From Lachnospiraceae bacterium (GTDB taxonomy: Bacteria; Bacillota; Clostridia; Lachnospirales; Lachnospiraceae), in NCBI GenBank assembly GCA_910575445.1, contig CAJTFW010000003.1:62001-126000 (forward strand): DNA of 64,000 nt, in the 5' to 3' direction. Position 1 is the stretch's first letter. Every line of letters starts with the position of its first letter. A program made the translations under genes and the position numbers. The notes under the pieces are model-generated. The model did not search any database, was not told the origin of the DNA, and was given only the letters and a program-made list of their open reading frames with translations. Below are positions 51,190-60,266 of the stretch, piece after piece.

Positions 51190-52584
51190 ATGAAGCAAAA
51201 ATTACCAGAGGATTTCTTTCTGGGTGCATCGTTATCGGGGCCGCAGACAGAGGGGGCTTATCGAACGGGAGGCAGGATTCCAAGTATCTGGGATACCTGG
51301 TCTGACTGTGCGATTTCTGATTTTTATAATAAAGTCGGAAGCTATGTAGGCAACAATTTTTATGAAAAATATGAAGAAGATATCAAGCTTTTTAAAAGTC
51401 TTGGTCTGGATTCTTTTCGGACTTCGATACAGTGGAGCCGGCTTTTGGATGAGAAGGAGGAGTTAAATCCAGAGGGTGTGAATTTCTACCACAGACTCTG
51501 TGCATGTGCCAGAGAAAATCAGATGGAATTGTTTATGAATCTGTATCATTTTGATATGCCAGCGTATCTGTTTGAGAGAGGCGGATGGGAGAGCAGGGAA
51601 GTGGTAGAAGCCTATGCGCTCTATGCAAGAAAAGCGTTCCGGGAGTTTGGCAAGGAGATTCGATATTGGTTTACTTTTAATGAGCCGATTGTGGAGCCAG
51701 ACCAGAGGTATCGGGATGGATTTTGGTATCCTTTTATCAAGGATGCAAAGCGCGGGATGAATGTACAATATCATATTTCTCTTGCACATAGCCTGGCTGT
51801 CTGGGAATTTCGAAAAGCCAAGGAAGATGGTTATCTTCTGCCAGATGCAAAGATAGGACTAATTAACTGTTTTGCACCGCCATATACAAGAGAAGACCCA
51901 AGCGCAGAGGATTTGGAGGCAGTTCGCATGGAAGACGGACTGAAAAATCGCTGGTGGCTAGACCTGGTGACAAAGGGAGAACTTCCAGAAGATGTACTTG
52001 CTACATTAAAAGCGTGCGGATTAGAGCCAGAGATACATCCACAGGACAAAGAGATTCTGCGCCAAGGCGTGGTAGACTGGTTAGGATTTAACTATTATCA
52101 TCCTTCGAGGGTTCAGGCGCCAAAGGAAAAGGTGGATGAGAATGGCTATCCCAAGTTTTCAGACCCTTATATCTGGCCGGACGCAAAGATGAATATCTAC
52201 CGCGGATGGGAGATTTATCCTAAAGGAATTTATGATTTTGGTATGAAGATGAAGGAGGAGTATCCAGAACTTACGTTCTTTATCTCGGAAAATGGAATGG
52301 GAGTAGAACATGAAGACCGTTTTCGCGATGCCTCCAGGGAGATTCAGGATGACTATCGGATTACCTTTGTAAAGGAGCATCTGGAGTGGGTGATAAAAGC
52401 AATACAGGAAGGCGCAAAGTGCAAGGGTTATCACTACTGGGGACTTATCGATAACTGGTCCTGGAACAATGCTTTTAAGAACCGATACGGGATGATTGAA
52501 GTGGACTTAGCGAACAATTATAAGAGAAGACTTAAAAAATCCGCAAAATGGATACAGGAGGTGAGCGCTACGAGGGAGATATAA
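51190..52584 (+). CDS. 6-phospho-beta-glucosidase, glycoside hydrolase family 1
   Basis: 464 aa cytoplasmic TIM-barrel enzyme that hydrolyses PTS-imported 6-P-beta-glucosides. FTFNEPIVEP holds the acid/base Glu, and LTFFISENGMG the nucleophile Glu (ENG). EGAYRTGGRIPSIWDTW is the N-terminal GH1 signature, here with ASLSGPQTEG in front. Its position before PTS genes and homology to GmuD/BglA fit cellobiose- or glucomannan-derived substrates. AAAAGGAGGG precedes the ATG. Confidence 0.94.
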   Translation: MKQKLPEDFFLGASLSGPQTEGAYRTGGRIPSIWDTWSDCAISDFYNKVGSYVGNNFYEKYEEDIKLFKSLGLDSFRTSIQWSRLLDEKEELNPEGVNFYHRLCACARENQMELFMNLYHFDMPAYLFERGGWESREVVEAYALYARKAFREFGKEIRYWFTFNEPIVEPDQRYRDGFWYPFIKDAKRGMNVQYHISLAHSLAVWEFRKAKEDGYLLPDAKIGLINCFAPPYTREDPSAEDLEAVRMEDGLKNRWWLDLVTKGELPEDVLATLKACGLEPEIHPQDKEILRQGVVDWLGFNYYHPSRVQAPKEKVDENGYPKFSDPYIWPDAKMNIYRGWEIYPKGIYDFGMKMKEEYPELTFFISENGMGVEHEDRFRDASREIQDDYRITFVKEHLEWVIKAIQEGAKCKGYHYWGLIDNWSWNNAFKNRYGMIEVDLANNYKRRLKKSAKWIQEVSATREI

Positions 52585-52603
52585 TATTTGCAACCCGTCA
52601 ACC

Positions 52604-52813
52604 AAACAGCAGGAGCTTAGAGATTCCCCGAATGATTTTCGGATGCAAAGCAGACAAAAATTATTCCGAAGCCAGGGGAATTACTAAACGGATGCAAAAC
52701 TTCAAAACAGCAGGAGCTTAGAGATTCCCCCGAATGATTTTCGGATGCAAAGCAGACGAAAATTATTCCGAAGCTAGGGGAATCGCTAAGCGGATGCGGA
52801 ACTTCAATTAGGA
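52604..52813 (+). repeat. Hairpin element family A, copy 4 (tandem pair)
   Basis: Two near-identical units (52604-52703 and 52704-52813) begin AAACAGCAGGAGCTTAG and hold ATTCCCC/GGGGAAT arms. Each has an inner hairpin around GGATGCAAAGCAGA, and they end ATGCAAAACTTC (first) or GCGGAACTTCAATTAGGAG (second). The second supplies the SD of the EIIC gene at 52822. Differences between the units include insertion of a C. Confidence 0.7.
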
Positions 52814-52821
52814 GAAAGAAA

Positions 52822-54120
52822 ATGGGAGAGTCAAAAATAGTAGAAAAATTTACCATGTTTGCTTCCAAACTGGGAAATGAGATTCATTTAAGGTCTCTAA
52901 GAGACGCGTTTGCAACGATTATGCCGCTATATATCTTGGCTGGTCTTGCAGTATTGATTAACAACACCGTATTTCAGTGGTTGCTGTCCGGTGATACCCT
53001 AACCGCTGCCCAATACTAGGGAACACTGATTGTCAACGGCACACTGAACATCAGTTCTCTCTTGATTGCGCCAGTGATTGGTTATATGCTGTCACAGAAC
53101 AAAGGCTATGAAAATCCCCTGGCAGCAGCAGTTATCTCACTGTCGACCTTGGTTGTGATGATGCCCAATACCATCAGCATCACACCACTTGATGGAACCG
53201 ACAGTGTACTGGCACAAGGGGCTTTGACCTTTGGAAATATTGGTACAGGCGCAATGTTTGCCGGCGTTATTATCGGACTGGTGGCAACGGAAGTCTTTAT
53301 CTTTATTACCAGCATCAAGAAGCTTCAGATTAATTTAGGAGACAGTATTCCTCCGGCAGTTGGAAAATCCTTTAACGTATTGGTTCCATTTATCCTGGTG
53401 ATATCTGCATTTGCACTGGTTAGTGCTATTTTAAATAATATTTTCCATACAGACTTAGTACAGATTATCACTTCTTTGATTCAGGAACCCCTTCGTACAG
53501 CGACTACCGGACTGGTTGGATGTGTATTACTGTATAGCCTTGGCAACTTCCTCTGGATTCTTGGCATCCATCAGTCGGTTATCTACAGTTCTATACTAGA
53601 GCCGCTTTTGATTGTCAATATGACACTGAATATGGCAGCCTATGCAGCTGGCGAGGCGATTCCCAATATTATTAATGTAGCATTTGTACCAGCCTTTGGT
53701 ATGATGGGCGGCTCAGGCTCTACCATCTGTTTATTGATAGCAACGCTTCTTGTAAGCCGCAATGCAGCGACAAAAAGTGTATCAAAGATGGCATTTGTTC
53801 CAGGACTTTTCAACATCAATGAGCCGGTAATCTTTGGGTATTCCATTGTGTATAATGTCTGTATGCTGATTCCATTTGTACTGACGCCAGCACTTGGGAT
53901 TATCATTGGATATCTTGCAACTTCTCTAAACTTTATGAATGAATGTGTGGTCTATATCCCATGGACGACACCGCCACTTTTAAGCGGATATCTGGCAACT
54001 GCCGGTGATTTCCGGGCAGTGATTGTGCAGGCACTGATATTGGCACTTGGCGTCTTACTTTACATACCATTTGTAAAGATGAATGATATTGTTATGGAAA
54101 AAACCATGGCATCAGAATAA
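52822..54120 (+). pseudogene. PTS EIIC (lactose/cellobiose type) split by one in-frame TAG
   Basis: One continuous reading frame of 433 codons encodes an EIIC channel subunit, except for a TAG at 53017-53019 (codon 66). Upstream is KIVEKFTMFASKLGNEIHLR ... VLINNTVFQW; downstream is GTLIVNGTLNISSLLIAPVIGY ... GYENPLAAAVISL ... and the remaining TM region to 54120. Family members have Trp (TGG) at this position, before G(T/N)xxxNGTLN. A single G-to-A change explains it. The rest is intact. It may be a nonsense mutation, a sequencing error or a readthrough site; re-initiation at the TTG at 53062 would lack the first helices. EIIB and EIIA follow. Confidence 0.85.
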
Positions 54121-54147
54121 AATTTTAATAAAAAAGGAGAACTAAAA

Positions 54148-54450
54148 ATGAAAAAGATACTGTTAGTATGTAATGCGGGAATGTCTACAAGTATGCTGGT
54201 AGCCAAGATGAAAAAAGCAGCAGAAATGAAGAAGGTAGAGGTAAGCATTGAGGCCAAATCTCTCTCTGAAGCAAAAAAAGAAATTGCAGAAGTTGATATT
54301 GTACTGCTTGGACCACAGATTCGCTATGAGCTGAGCAATGTGAAAAAGATTGCCGGCAGTGTCCCTGTAGAAGCGATTGATATGAAAGACTATGGCATGA
54401 TGAACGGCGAGAAAGTTCTGACACATGCACTGGAGGTGATGGGAGCATGA
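54148..54450 (+). CDS. PTS EIIB, lactose/cellobiose family
   Basis: 100 aa. KKILLVCNAGMSTSMLV contains the phospho-cysteine (Cys8) of the CxxGxST loop. It relays phosphate from EIIA to the sugar in EIIC. AAAGGAG precedes the ATG. Its stop overlaps the EIIA start by four bases. Confidence 0.94.
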   Translation: MKKILLVCNAGMSTSMLVAKMKKAAEMKKVEVSIEAKSLSEAKKEIAEVDIVLLGPQIRYELSNVKKIAGSVPVEAIDMKDYGMMNGEKVLTHALEVMGA

Positions 54451-54758
54451 CAAACGAAGAATTTGAACTTATCTGTATGCAGATGATTACCAACAGTGGA
54501 AGTGCAAAATCCAGCTATATTGAAGCTATTCAAAAGGCCAAAGAAGGTGCCTACGACGAGGCAGAACGCCTGATGAATGAGGGAGATGAGTTTTTCTCAG
54601 AGGCACATGGCGTACATGGCAATCTGCTTGCCCAGGAGGCATCAGGAGATAAAGTGGAATTTTCTCTGATTCTGATGCATGCAGAAGACCAGATGGCAAG
54701 CACAGAGATGGCAAAGGTGCTTGCAAGAGAGATAATAGAACTATATCAGAAAAGATAG
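54447..54758 (+). CDS. PTS EIIA, lactose/cellobiose family
   Basis: 103 aa three-helix protein. SGSAKSSYIEAIQKAKEG and the active histidine in LILMHAEDQMASTEM define the family. The ATG overlaps the EIIB stop, suggesting equal expression of the two subunits. Confidence 0.94.
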   Translation: MTNEEFELICMQMITNSGSAKSSYIEAIQKAKEGAYDEAERLMNEGDEFFSEAHGVHGNLLAQEASGDKVEFSLILMHAEDQMASTEMAKVLAREIIELYQKR

Positions 54759-54769
54759 GACAGGCAGAT

Positions 54770-55651
54770 ATGATGAGATTTGGAGCACTAGAAGCAGGCG
54801 GAACAAAGATGGTCTGCGCCATTGGCAAGGAAAATGGAGAGATTTTAGAGCGAATCTCTATTCCCACAGAGACGCCAGATATTACAATGCCAAAACTTCT
54901 TGCTTATTTTCAAGAGAGAGAGATCAAGGCATTAGGGATTGGCTGCTTTGGCCCGGTTGACTTACATCCAGAATCCAAGACTTATGGATATATTACGACA
55001 ACTTCCAAGTTGGCATGGCGAAACTATGATTTTTTGGGATATTTTCGAGACCATTTAAAAGTGCCACTAGGATTTGATACCGATGTCAATGGTTCAATGC
55101 TAGGAGAAGCCACCTGGGGCTTGGCAAAGGGCTTAGATACGGCACTTTATATTACCGTAGGTACAGGAGTGGGCGTAGGCATCTTGGCAGGAGGAAAGCT
55201 TCTGCATGGGATGCAGCACCCTGAAGGAGGCCATATCCTGCTTCCAAGAAGGGACGATGACCCATATACTGGCAAATGTCCTTATCATGGAACCTGTATG
55301 GAAGGCTTAGCAGCAGGCCCGGCGATAGAAGAACGATGGGGAGAAAAGGCAGAAGCACTTTCAGCCAGGGCAGAGGTATGGGATTTGGAAGCTTATTATC
55401 TGGCCTATGCCATTACAAACTATATCCTGATTCTGTCCCCGCAGAAGATTATTCTAGGAGGCGGTGTGATGCACCAGGAGCAGCTTTTACCGATGGTGCG
55501 AAAAAAAGTGACAGAGATGCTAGGAGGCTATCTAAAGACCAAGGAGCTGTCACAGATGGAATCTTATATCGTATCCCCATCACTGCATGACAATCAGGGA
55601 ATCTTGGGCGCTTTAAAACTTGGAATGGATGCATATGGAGACAGAAGATGA
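54770..55651 (+). CDS. ROK-family fructokinase (GmuE-like)
   Basis: 293 aa sugar kinase. GALEAGGTKMVCAIG is the ATP-binding motif, and the zinc-site segment with HPEGGHILLPRR, CPYHGTCMEGLAAGPAIEE fits ROK fructokinases (ScrK/GmuE). Catalytic Asp lies in GFDTDVNGSMLGE. It probably phosphorylates mannose or fructose released from the imported saccharide. Its stop overlaps the next gene by four bases. Confidence 0.88.
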   Translation: MMRFGALEAGGTKMVCAIGKENGEILERISIPTETPDITMPKLLAYFQEREIKALGIGCFGPVDLHPESKTYGYITTTSKLAWRNYDFLGYFRDHLKVPLGFDTDVNGSMLGEATWGLAKGLDTALYITVGTGVGVGILAGGKLLHGMQHPEGGHILLPRRDDDPYTGKCPYHGTCMEGLAAGPAIEERWGEKAEALSARAEVWDLEAYYLAYAITNYILILSPQKIILGGGVMHQEQLLPMVRKKVTEMLGGYLKTKELSQMESYIVSPSLHDNQGILGALKLGMDAYGDRR

Positions 55652-57501
55652 GTATATTAAAATTAAAGCCTAGCTGTAAGGACTATCTGTGGGGTGGCCG
55701 CAGGCTAATCGACGAATATGGCAAACAGTACGAAGGCGAAGTACTTGCTGAGACCTGGGAGCTTTCCTGTCACCCCGACGGCCCTTCTGTGATTGAAAAC
55801 GGACCGTATCAGGGAAAGACACTTCAGGAATATATTGATGCCGAAGGCAGAGAGGTTCTAGGAACCCATTGCAGCCGTTTTCGGGATTTTCCAATATTGA
55901 CAAAATTTATTGATGCTAGGGACAATCTTTCGATTCAGGTGCACCCGGATAACCGCTATGCCCTGAAGAATGAAGGGCAGTATGGAAAGACGGAAATGTG
56001 GTATGTAATGGATGCCGGGAAAGAAGCATTTTTGTACTATGGATTTCAAAAAGAAGTCAGTATTGAGGAATTTGCCAGAAGAATTGAAGAAGATACGCTT
56101 TTGGAAGTACTTCATGCAGTACCTGTGCAAAAGGGCGATGTACTCTTTATCGAGTCCGGGACCATCCATGCGATTGGCAAAGATATTTTAATTGCTGAGA
56201 TTCAACAAAATTCCAACGTCACTTATCGGGTGTATGACTATGGCAGAGTAGGAAAGAACGGCAAGAAGCGGGATTTGCATATAGAAAAGGCGTTAGCGGT
56301 AACGAACCGGGTGCCTATGGTAAAAGATAAAAGCAGCTATCCGCATATTGCTGACTGCGACTATTTTACCGTCGACAAGTTAAATCTCGATGGAAAAGTG
56401 ATGAAAAAAATGGAAGGGAATGTCTCAGAGACATCCTTTGCCAGTATTCTGATACTAGACGGAAAGGGAACAATTGCAAGTGGAGGAGAACGCGTCGAAT
56501 TTCAAAAAGGAGACAGTTTCTTTTTATCTGCCAGAAGTGGCGCCTATATCGTAGAAGGCACTTGCGACGCTCTGATTACGACGATTCGTGAGAAAGCGGC
56601 TCCGGTTCGGATTGGTATTAATATTGGAGGAAGAGGGACAACAATTGGTCTTTTAGATGTTCATCAAAAGCTTTTGGCCTGTAAGGAGATAAAGACCCAG
56701 ATAGAGCGCCCGGCAGAAGCAGTAATTGAGGACATTGGAAGAGAGACACTAAAGCTTCTAGAGTCTCAGAAAATCGCTATTGACCAGTGTGTAAGTCTAG
56801 GGATTAGCGTGCCGGGAACTGTGGATAAAAGACATGGCATTGTCCGCTATTCCAACAATATTAAGTGGGAAAATGTATATCTTAGAAAGCAGATAAGCGA
56901 ATATTTGCCAATTCCCGTTCATATTGCAAACGACGCAGACTGTGCAGCACTTGGAGAAGCCCTGGAAGGTGCAGGAAGAGAGTGCCAGGATGTGGTAATG
57001 CTAACACTTGGAATGGGTGTTGGAGGCGGTGTTATTCTGGATGGAGAAATCTATGCCGGAAAAAATATCGGCGGAAGCGAGCTTGGACATATGGTGATTG
57101 TCGAAGACGGAGAACTCTGCACTTGTGGCAGACATGGCTGTTTAGAAGCATATGCCTCTACAACTGCTTTGATGCGGGATGCCTTGCGTGCAACTGGAAA
57201 GAAGATGACACCAGCCGAGATTTTTGAAGGCGCAAAAAAAGAAGATAGCTCTCTGCAACAAGTGTTAGAGCGCTATGTACACAGGCTTGGTATCGGGATT
57301 GTCAATATTGCCAATATCTTTCGCCCACAGCTTGTCCTCTTAGGAGGAGAGTTATCCTCTCAGGCAGAAGTACTTTTGCCTACCCTTCGCAAGATGGTAA
57401 AAGAGGGCTGCTTTGGCGGAGAATATAACGAGTATCCTGAGATAGAGATTGCAGCGCTTGGAAATGATGCTGGAGTGATAGGAGCTGCCAGTCTTTTGTA
57501 G
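55648..57501 (+). CDS. Fusion of mannose-6-phosphate isomerase and ROK glucokinase
   Basis: 617 aa, two enzymes in one chain. Residues 1 to about 312 are a type I Man-6-P isomerase (YLWGGRRLIDEYGK, QVHPDNRYAL, TEMWYVMD, ESGTIHAIGKDILIAEIQ). From about 317, PVRIGINIGGRGTTIGLLD begins a ROK kinase with IANDADCAALGEALEGAG and ELCTCGRHGCLEAYAS (CxCGxxGCLE). No stop or SD is seen at the joint. It would convert Man-6-P to Fru-6-P and phosphorylate the free hexose from GH1 cleavage. Gene order (GH1, EIIC, EIIB, EIIA, ROK, ManA) resembles B. subtilis gmu. Confidence 0.9.
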   Translation: MSILKLKPSCKDYLWGGRRLIDEYGKQYEGEVLAETWELSCHPDGPSVIENGPYQGKTLQEYIDAEGREVLGTHCSRFRDFPILTKFIDARDNLSIQVHPDNRYALKNEGQYGKTEMWYVMDAGKEAFLYYGFQKEVSIEEFARRIEEDTLLEVLHAVPVQKGDVLFIESGTIHAIGKDILIAEIQQNSNVTYRVYDYGRVGKNGKKRDLHIEKALAVTNRVPMVKDKSSYPHIADCDYFTVDKLNLDGKVMKKMEGNVSETSFASILILDGKGTIASGGERVEFQKGDSFFLSARSGAYIVEGTCDALITTIREKAAPVRIGINIGGRGTTIGLLDVHQKLLACKEIKTQIERPAEAVIEDIGRETLKLLESQKIAIDQCVSLGISVPGTVDKRHGIVRYSNNIKWENVYLRKQISEYLPIPVHIANDADCAALGEALEGAGRECQDVVMLTLGMGVGGGVILDGEIYAGKNIGGSELGHMVIVEDGELCTCGRHGCLEAYASTTALMRDALRATGKKMTPAEIFEGAKKEDSSLQQVLERYVHRLGIGIVNIANIFRPQLVLLGGELSSQAEVLLPTLRKMVKEGCFGGEYNEYPEIEIAALGNDAGVIGAASLL

Positions 57502-57506
57502 AAGAA

Positions 57507-57558
57507 AATAAGGGTGTCCTAAAAGCCATAAAATGGCTGAGGGACACCCTTATTATTA
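57507..57558. terminator. Bidirectional terminator between the operon and the aminotransferase
   Basis: AATAAGGGTGTCCT and GGGACACCCTTATT form a 14-bp stem with an inner AGCCATAAAATGGCT hairpin. It lies directly at the stop of the minus-strand gene. T-rich tracts are present on the minus strand. Confidence 0.75.
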
Positions 57559-59061
57559 GATGCTTTGCCGATATCTGCTTAGGAAATCTTTTAGCTTGGT
57601 AGCTGCATCCTCTAAGACTTCGACACGGGGAAGATAGACGATACGGAAATGGTCCGGGTCTTTCCAGTTAAAGCCGCTTCCATGTACAATTAGGATTTTC
57701 TTTTCTTTTAGTAAATCCAGCGCAAATTTTTCATCGTTGACAATATTGAATTTCTGCACATCTAATTTAGGGAAGATATAAAATGCAGCCTTTGGTTTTA
57801 CAACGCTGACACCTGGGATATCAATAAGGGCATTGTAGATATATTCCCGCTGCTCATAGATTCTGCCGCCAGGGACGATATAGTTATTCACACTTTGGTA
57901 TCCGCCAAGCGCTGTCTGTACGATAGACTGTGCTGGTACATTGGAGCAAAGCCGCATATTGGAGAGCATATTCAGACCCTCGATATAGTCTTTGGCTAAG
58001 TCTTTGTTACCACTTAAAATCATCCAGCCAATACGGAATCCGGCAATCATATGGGACTTGGAGAGCCCGCTGAAGGTAACACAAAACAGGTCTGGCGCCA
58101 GAGATGCAATAGAGATATGCTCTTCGCCGTCCATAACCAGCCTATCATAGATTTCATCGGAGAAAATCATCAGATGGTGTTCTCTTGCAAGGTCAACAAT
58201 CTGTTGCAGAACTTCTTTTGGATAGAGGGCACCGGTTGGATTGTTGGGGTTAATGATTACAATCGCTTTGGTGCGGTTGCTGATTTTCTTGCGCATATCG
58301 TCAATATCGGGATACCAGTCAGCCTGTTCATCACAGATATAGTGGACGGCTTTGCCGCCGGAAAGTGTTGCACAGGCGGTCCAGAGCGGATAATCCGGGG
58401 CTGGAATCAGTATCTCATCTCCATCATCTAAAAGTGCAGACATACACAGGTTAATCAGCTCGCTGACTCCATTACCTGTATAGACATCTCCAATCGAGAC
58501 ATTGGGGATATTTTTAAGCTGTGCATACTGCATAATGGCTTTTCTGGCAGAGAAGAGTCCTTTGGCATCTGAATAGCCTTCACATTCTGTCAGCTGCTGG
58601 CGCATATCATAGATGACTTCGTCCGGGGTGCGAAAGCCAAAGGGAGCCGGATTGCCAATATTTAACTTTAGAACATGTGTTCCGGCTTCCTCCATCCGAC
58701 TAGCCTCATCGACGACCGGCCCTCTTACATCATATAATACATTGTCTAATTTGGATGATTTCTTAAATTCCCGCATGGTGTTTCCTCCCACATGTTTACT
58801 TTCTATTGGTTTTGATTCTAAGCTTGGTTCCTCTGTGACTTCTTCCTCGCCAAGAAGCCAATCTTCCTCCACTTGCAGCGCTTTTGCCAGAAAAGAGAGC
58901 AGCTCGGCTCTTGGAACTGTCTTACCGCTGACGTACTGACTCATATGGCTTTTGCCAAGCTTGACATCTTGTTCTTCTGCCATACGGATTAAATCCACCT
59001 GCTTAATCTCTAAGCGCTCCATGGCAATTCGTAATCGGTCTGCAAATAATTCCTTTGGCAT
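57556..59061 (-). CDS. XRE-type HTH fused to an alanine-type aminotransferase
   Basis: 501 aa. Residues 1-70 are an XRE HTH (RLEIKQVDLIRMAEEQ ... SHMSQYVSGKTVPRAELL). From about 96 a fold-type I PLP aminotransferase follows, with the PLP Lys in SGLSKSHMIAGFRIGW, NPNNPTGALYP and SDEIYDRLV. It resembles AlaA/YugH. An internal ATG (58774-58776, residue 96) is preceded by GGGAGG at seven bases, so a shorter aminotransferase may also be made. The HTH-AT order differs from MocR proteins, which use a GntR HTH. Five TTGAACTT repeats in the promoter fit autoregulation. Confidence 0.88.
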   Translation of the reverse strand: MPKELFADRLRIAMERLEIKQVDLIRMAEEQDVKLGKSHMSQYVSGKTVPRAELLSFLAKALQVEEDWLLGEEEVTEEPSLESKPIESKHVGGNTMREFKKSSKLDNVLYDVRGPVVDEASRMEEAGTHVLKLNIGNPAPFGFRTPDEVIYDMRQQLTECEGYSDAKGLFSARKAIMQYAQLKNIPNVSIGDVYTGNGVSELINLCMSALLDDGDEILIPAPDYPLWTACATLSGGKAVHYICDEQADWYPDIDDMRKKISNRTKAIVIINPNNPTGALYPKEVLQQIVDLAREHHLMIFSDEIYDRLVMDGEEHISIASLAPDLFCVTFSGLSKSHMIAGFRIGWMILSGNKDLAKDYIEGLNMLSNMRLCSNVPAQSIVQTALGGYQSVNNYIVPGGRIYEQREYIYNALIDIPGVSVVKPKAAFYIFPKLDVQKFNIVNDEKFALDLLKEKKILIVHGSGFNWKDPDHFRIVYLPRVEVLEDAATKLKDFLSRYRQSI

Positions 59062-59076
59062 GATATTCTCCTATAA

Positions 59077-59157
59077 AAGTTCAATTTTATTTTGGAAGTT
59101 CAATCAAGTATAGCATACAAAAGAGAAAAGTTCAATAGAAAAGTTCAAAAGTTCAAT
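59077..59157 (-). promoter_or_regulatory. Promoter with five TTGAACTT repeats
   Basis: Plus-strand AAGTTCAA occurs at 59077, 59096, 59128, 59141 and 59149 (minus: TTGAACTT). The copy at 59128-59135 supplies the -35 TTGAAC, with TATACT (59112-59107) 17 bases on. The others flank it, a layout expected for autoregulated XRE operators. Confidence 0.75.
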
Positions 59158-59161
59158 TTAG

Positions 59162-59207
59162 GGACGCTAGGACGGAAGGAACATCTACCAGGTCGTGGCG
59201 GGCGTCC
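59162..59207. repeat. Partial remnant of family B element
   Basis: Begins GGACGC and ends GCGTCC. The middle GGAACATCTACCAGGTCGTGG matches the right arm of the B copy at 29013. The left arm and core are missing. Confidence 0.5.
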
Positions 59208-59281
59208 TTTACTTCAAAACATAAGAAAAATTGCCAAATATATAAAAATCAGCTAAAATAAAAGTCAGGAGTGAGAGACTT

Positions 59282-60265
59282 ATGGAGATTAGAAAAATTC
59301 GTTTGGGTGGTTTGCTTCTGTCTTCTAATGTATTGATGGCGCCTCTTGCCGGATATACCTGTTATCCTTTTCGGATGTTAGCATATGAGCTAGGAGCAGG
59401 GCTTTGTTTTACAGAGATGGTCAGTGCCAATGCATTAAAATACGAAGACCGGGCAACAAAGCGTCTTCTGTTGACGACAGAGAAAGAACAGATAAAAGCA
59501 GTACAGCTTCTAGGTGGGATTCCGGCAGTGATGGAGGAGATGGCAAAAAGTGAGCTTTTAAAAGATGCAGATATTATTGATATCAATATGGGATGTCCGG
59601 TGCCTAATGTATTTAAAAGTGGGGAAGGCAGTGCACTGATGTTAGACCAAAAGCGTGCAGCTGCAATTATCAGAGGCTGCAAAAAAAGTGGGAAAATTGT
59701 GACGGTTAAATGCAGAACGGGTGTTCGGGAAGATAAGATGTTTGCAGCAGAGTTTGCCAGGATGTGTGAAGATGCAGGGGCAGATATGATTACGATTCAT
59801 GGCAGAAGCAGGAGTATGATGTATGATGGAGTGCCTTATTATAGTGAAATCGAACAGGCGAAAGCAGCAGTGTCAATTCCCGTGATTGCCAACGGAGGGA
59901 TTTTCTCGGCAGAGGACGCCAGACGGATGATGGAGCGTACGGGGGCAGATGGTGTGATGATAGCGCGCTATGGATTGGAGAATCCTTTTATCTTTGGAGA
60001 GCTGACAAAAAAAGTATGTGAAAAAAGTGCTTATCAGCTTTTGTCTGAACAGCTTTTGCTGACAAGCAGTCTTTATCAGGAGACATTTACACTGCTTTAT
60101 ATGCGAAAGTTAGCTGCCTATATGATGAAAAAGAGAAAAGGAACCAAAAGATATAAGCAGCGTCTCTACCAAAGTGGAAGTATGGAAGAACTTCAAAAGG
60201 TGCTTTGGCTTATCTTTGGACAAGACAATGAGAGTGCATACCAGCCAGGGAAGGAAGTAAGATAG
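59282..60265 (+). CDS. dus: tRNA-dihydrouridine synthase
   Basis: 327 aa FMN enzyme reducing uridines in tRNA. MAPLAGYTCYPFRMLAYELG, DINMGCPVPNVFKSGEGSALM, TVKCRTGVRED and ITIHGRSRSMMYDG fit the Dus family (DusB-like); the catalytic Cys is in NMGCPVPN. PVIANGGIFSAEDA and DGVMIARYG follow. The C-terminal helical RNA-binding part is present. The next gene begins one base after its stop. Confidence 0.93.
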   Translation: MEIRKIRLGGLLLSSNVLMAPLAGYTCYPFRMLAYELGAGLCFTEMVSANALKYEDRATKRLLLTTEKEQIKAVQLLGGIPAVMEEMAKSELLKDADIIDINMGCPVPNVFKSGEGSALMLDQKRAAAIIRGCKKSGKIVTVKCRTGVREDKMFAAEFARMCEDAGADMITIHGRSRSMMYDGVPYYSEIEQAKAAVSIPVIANGGIFSAEDARRMMERTGADGVMIARYGLENPFIFGELTKKVCEKSAYQLLSEQLLLTSSLYQETFTLLYMRKLAAYMMKKRKGTKRYKQRLYQSGSMEELQKVLWLIFGQDNESAYQPGKEVR

Positions 60266-60266
60266 T

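Noticed and set aside
52604-52813. Repeated units resembling a short CRISPR array.
   Set aside because: Only two units, each an internal hairpin, with no unique spacers and no cas genes.
53017-53019. TAG as a recoded sense codon.
   Set aside because: TAG is used as a normal stop by several genes here (for example ilvA and hom), and no suppressor tRNA was seen.
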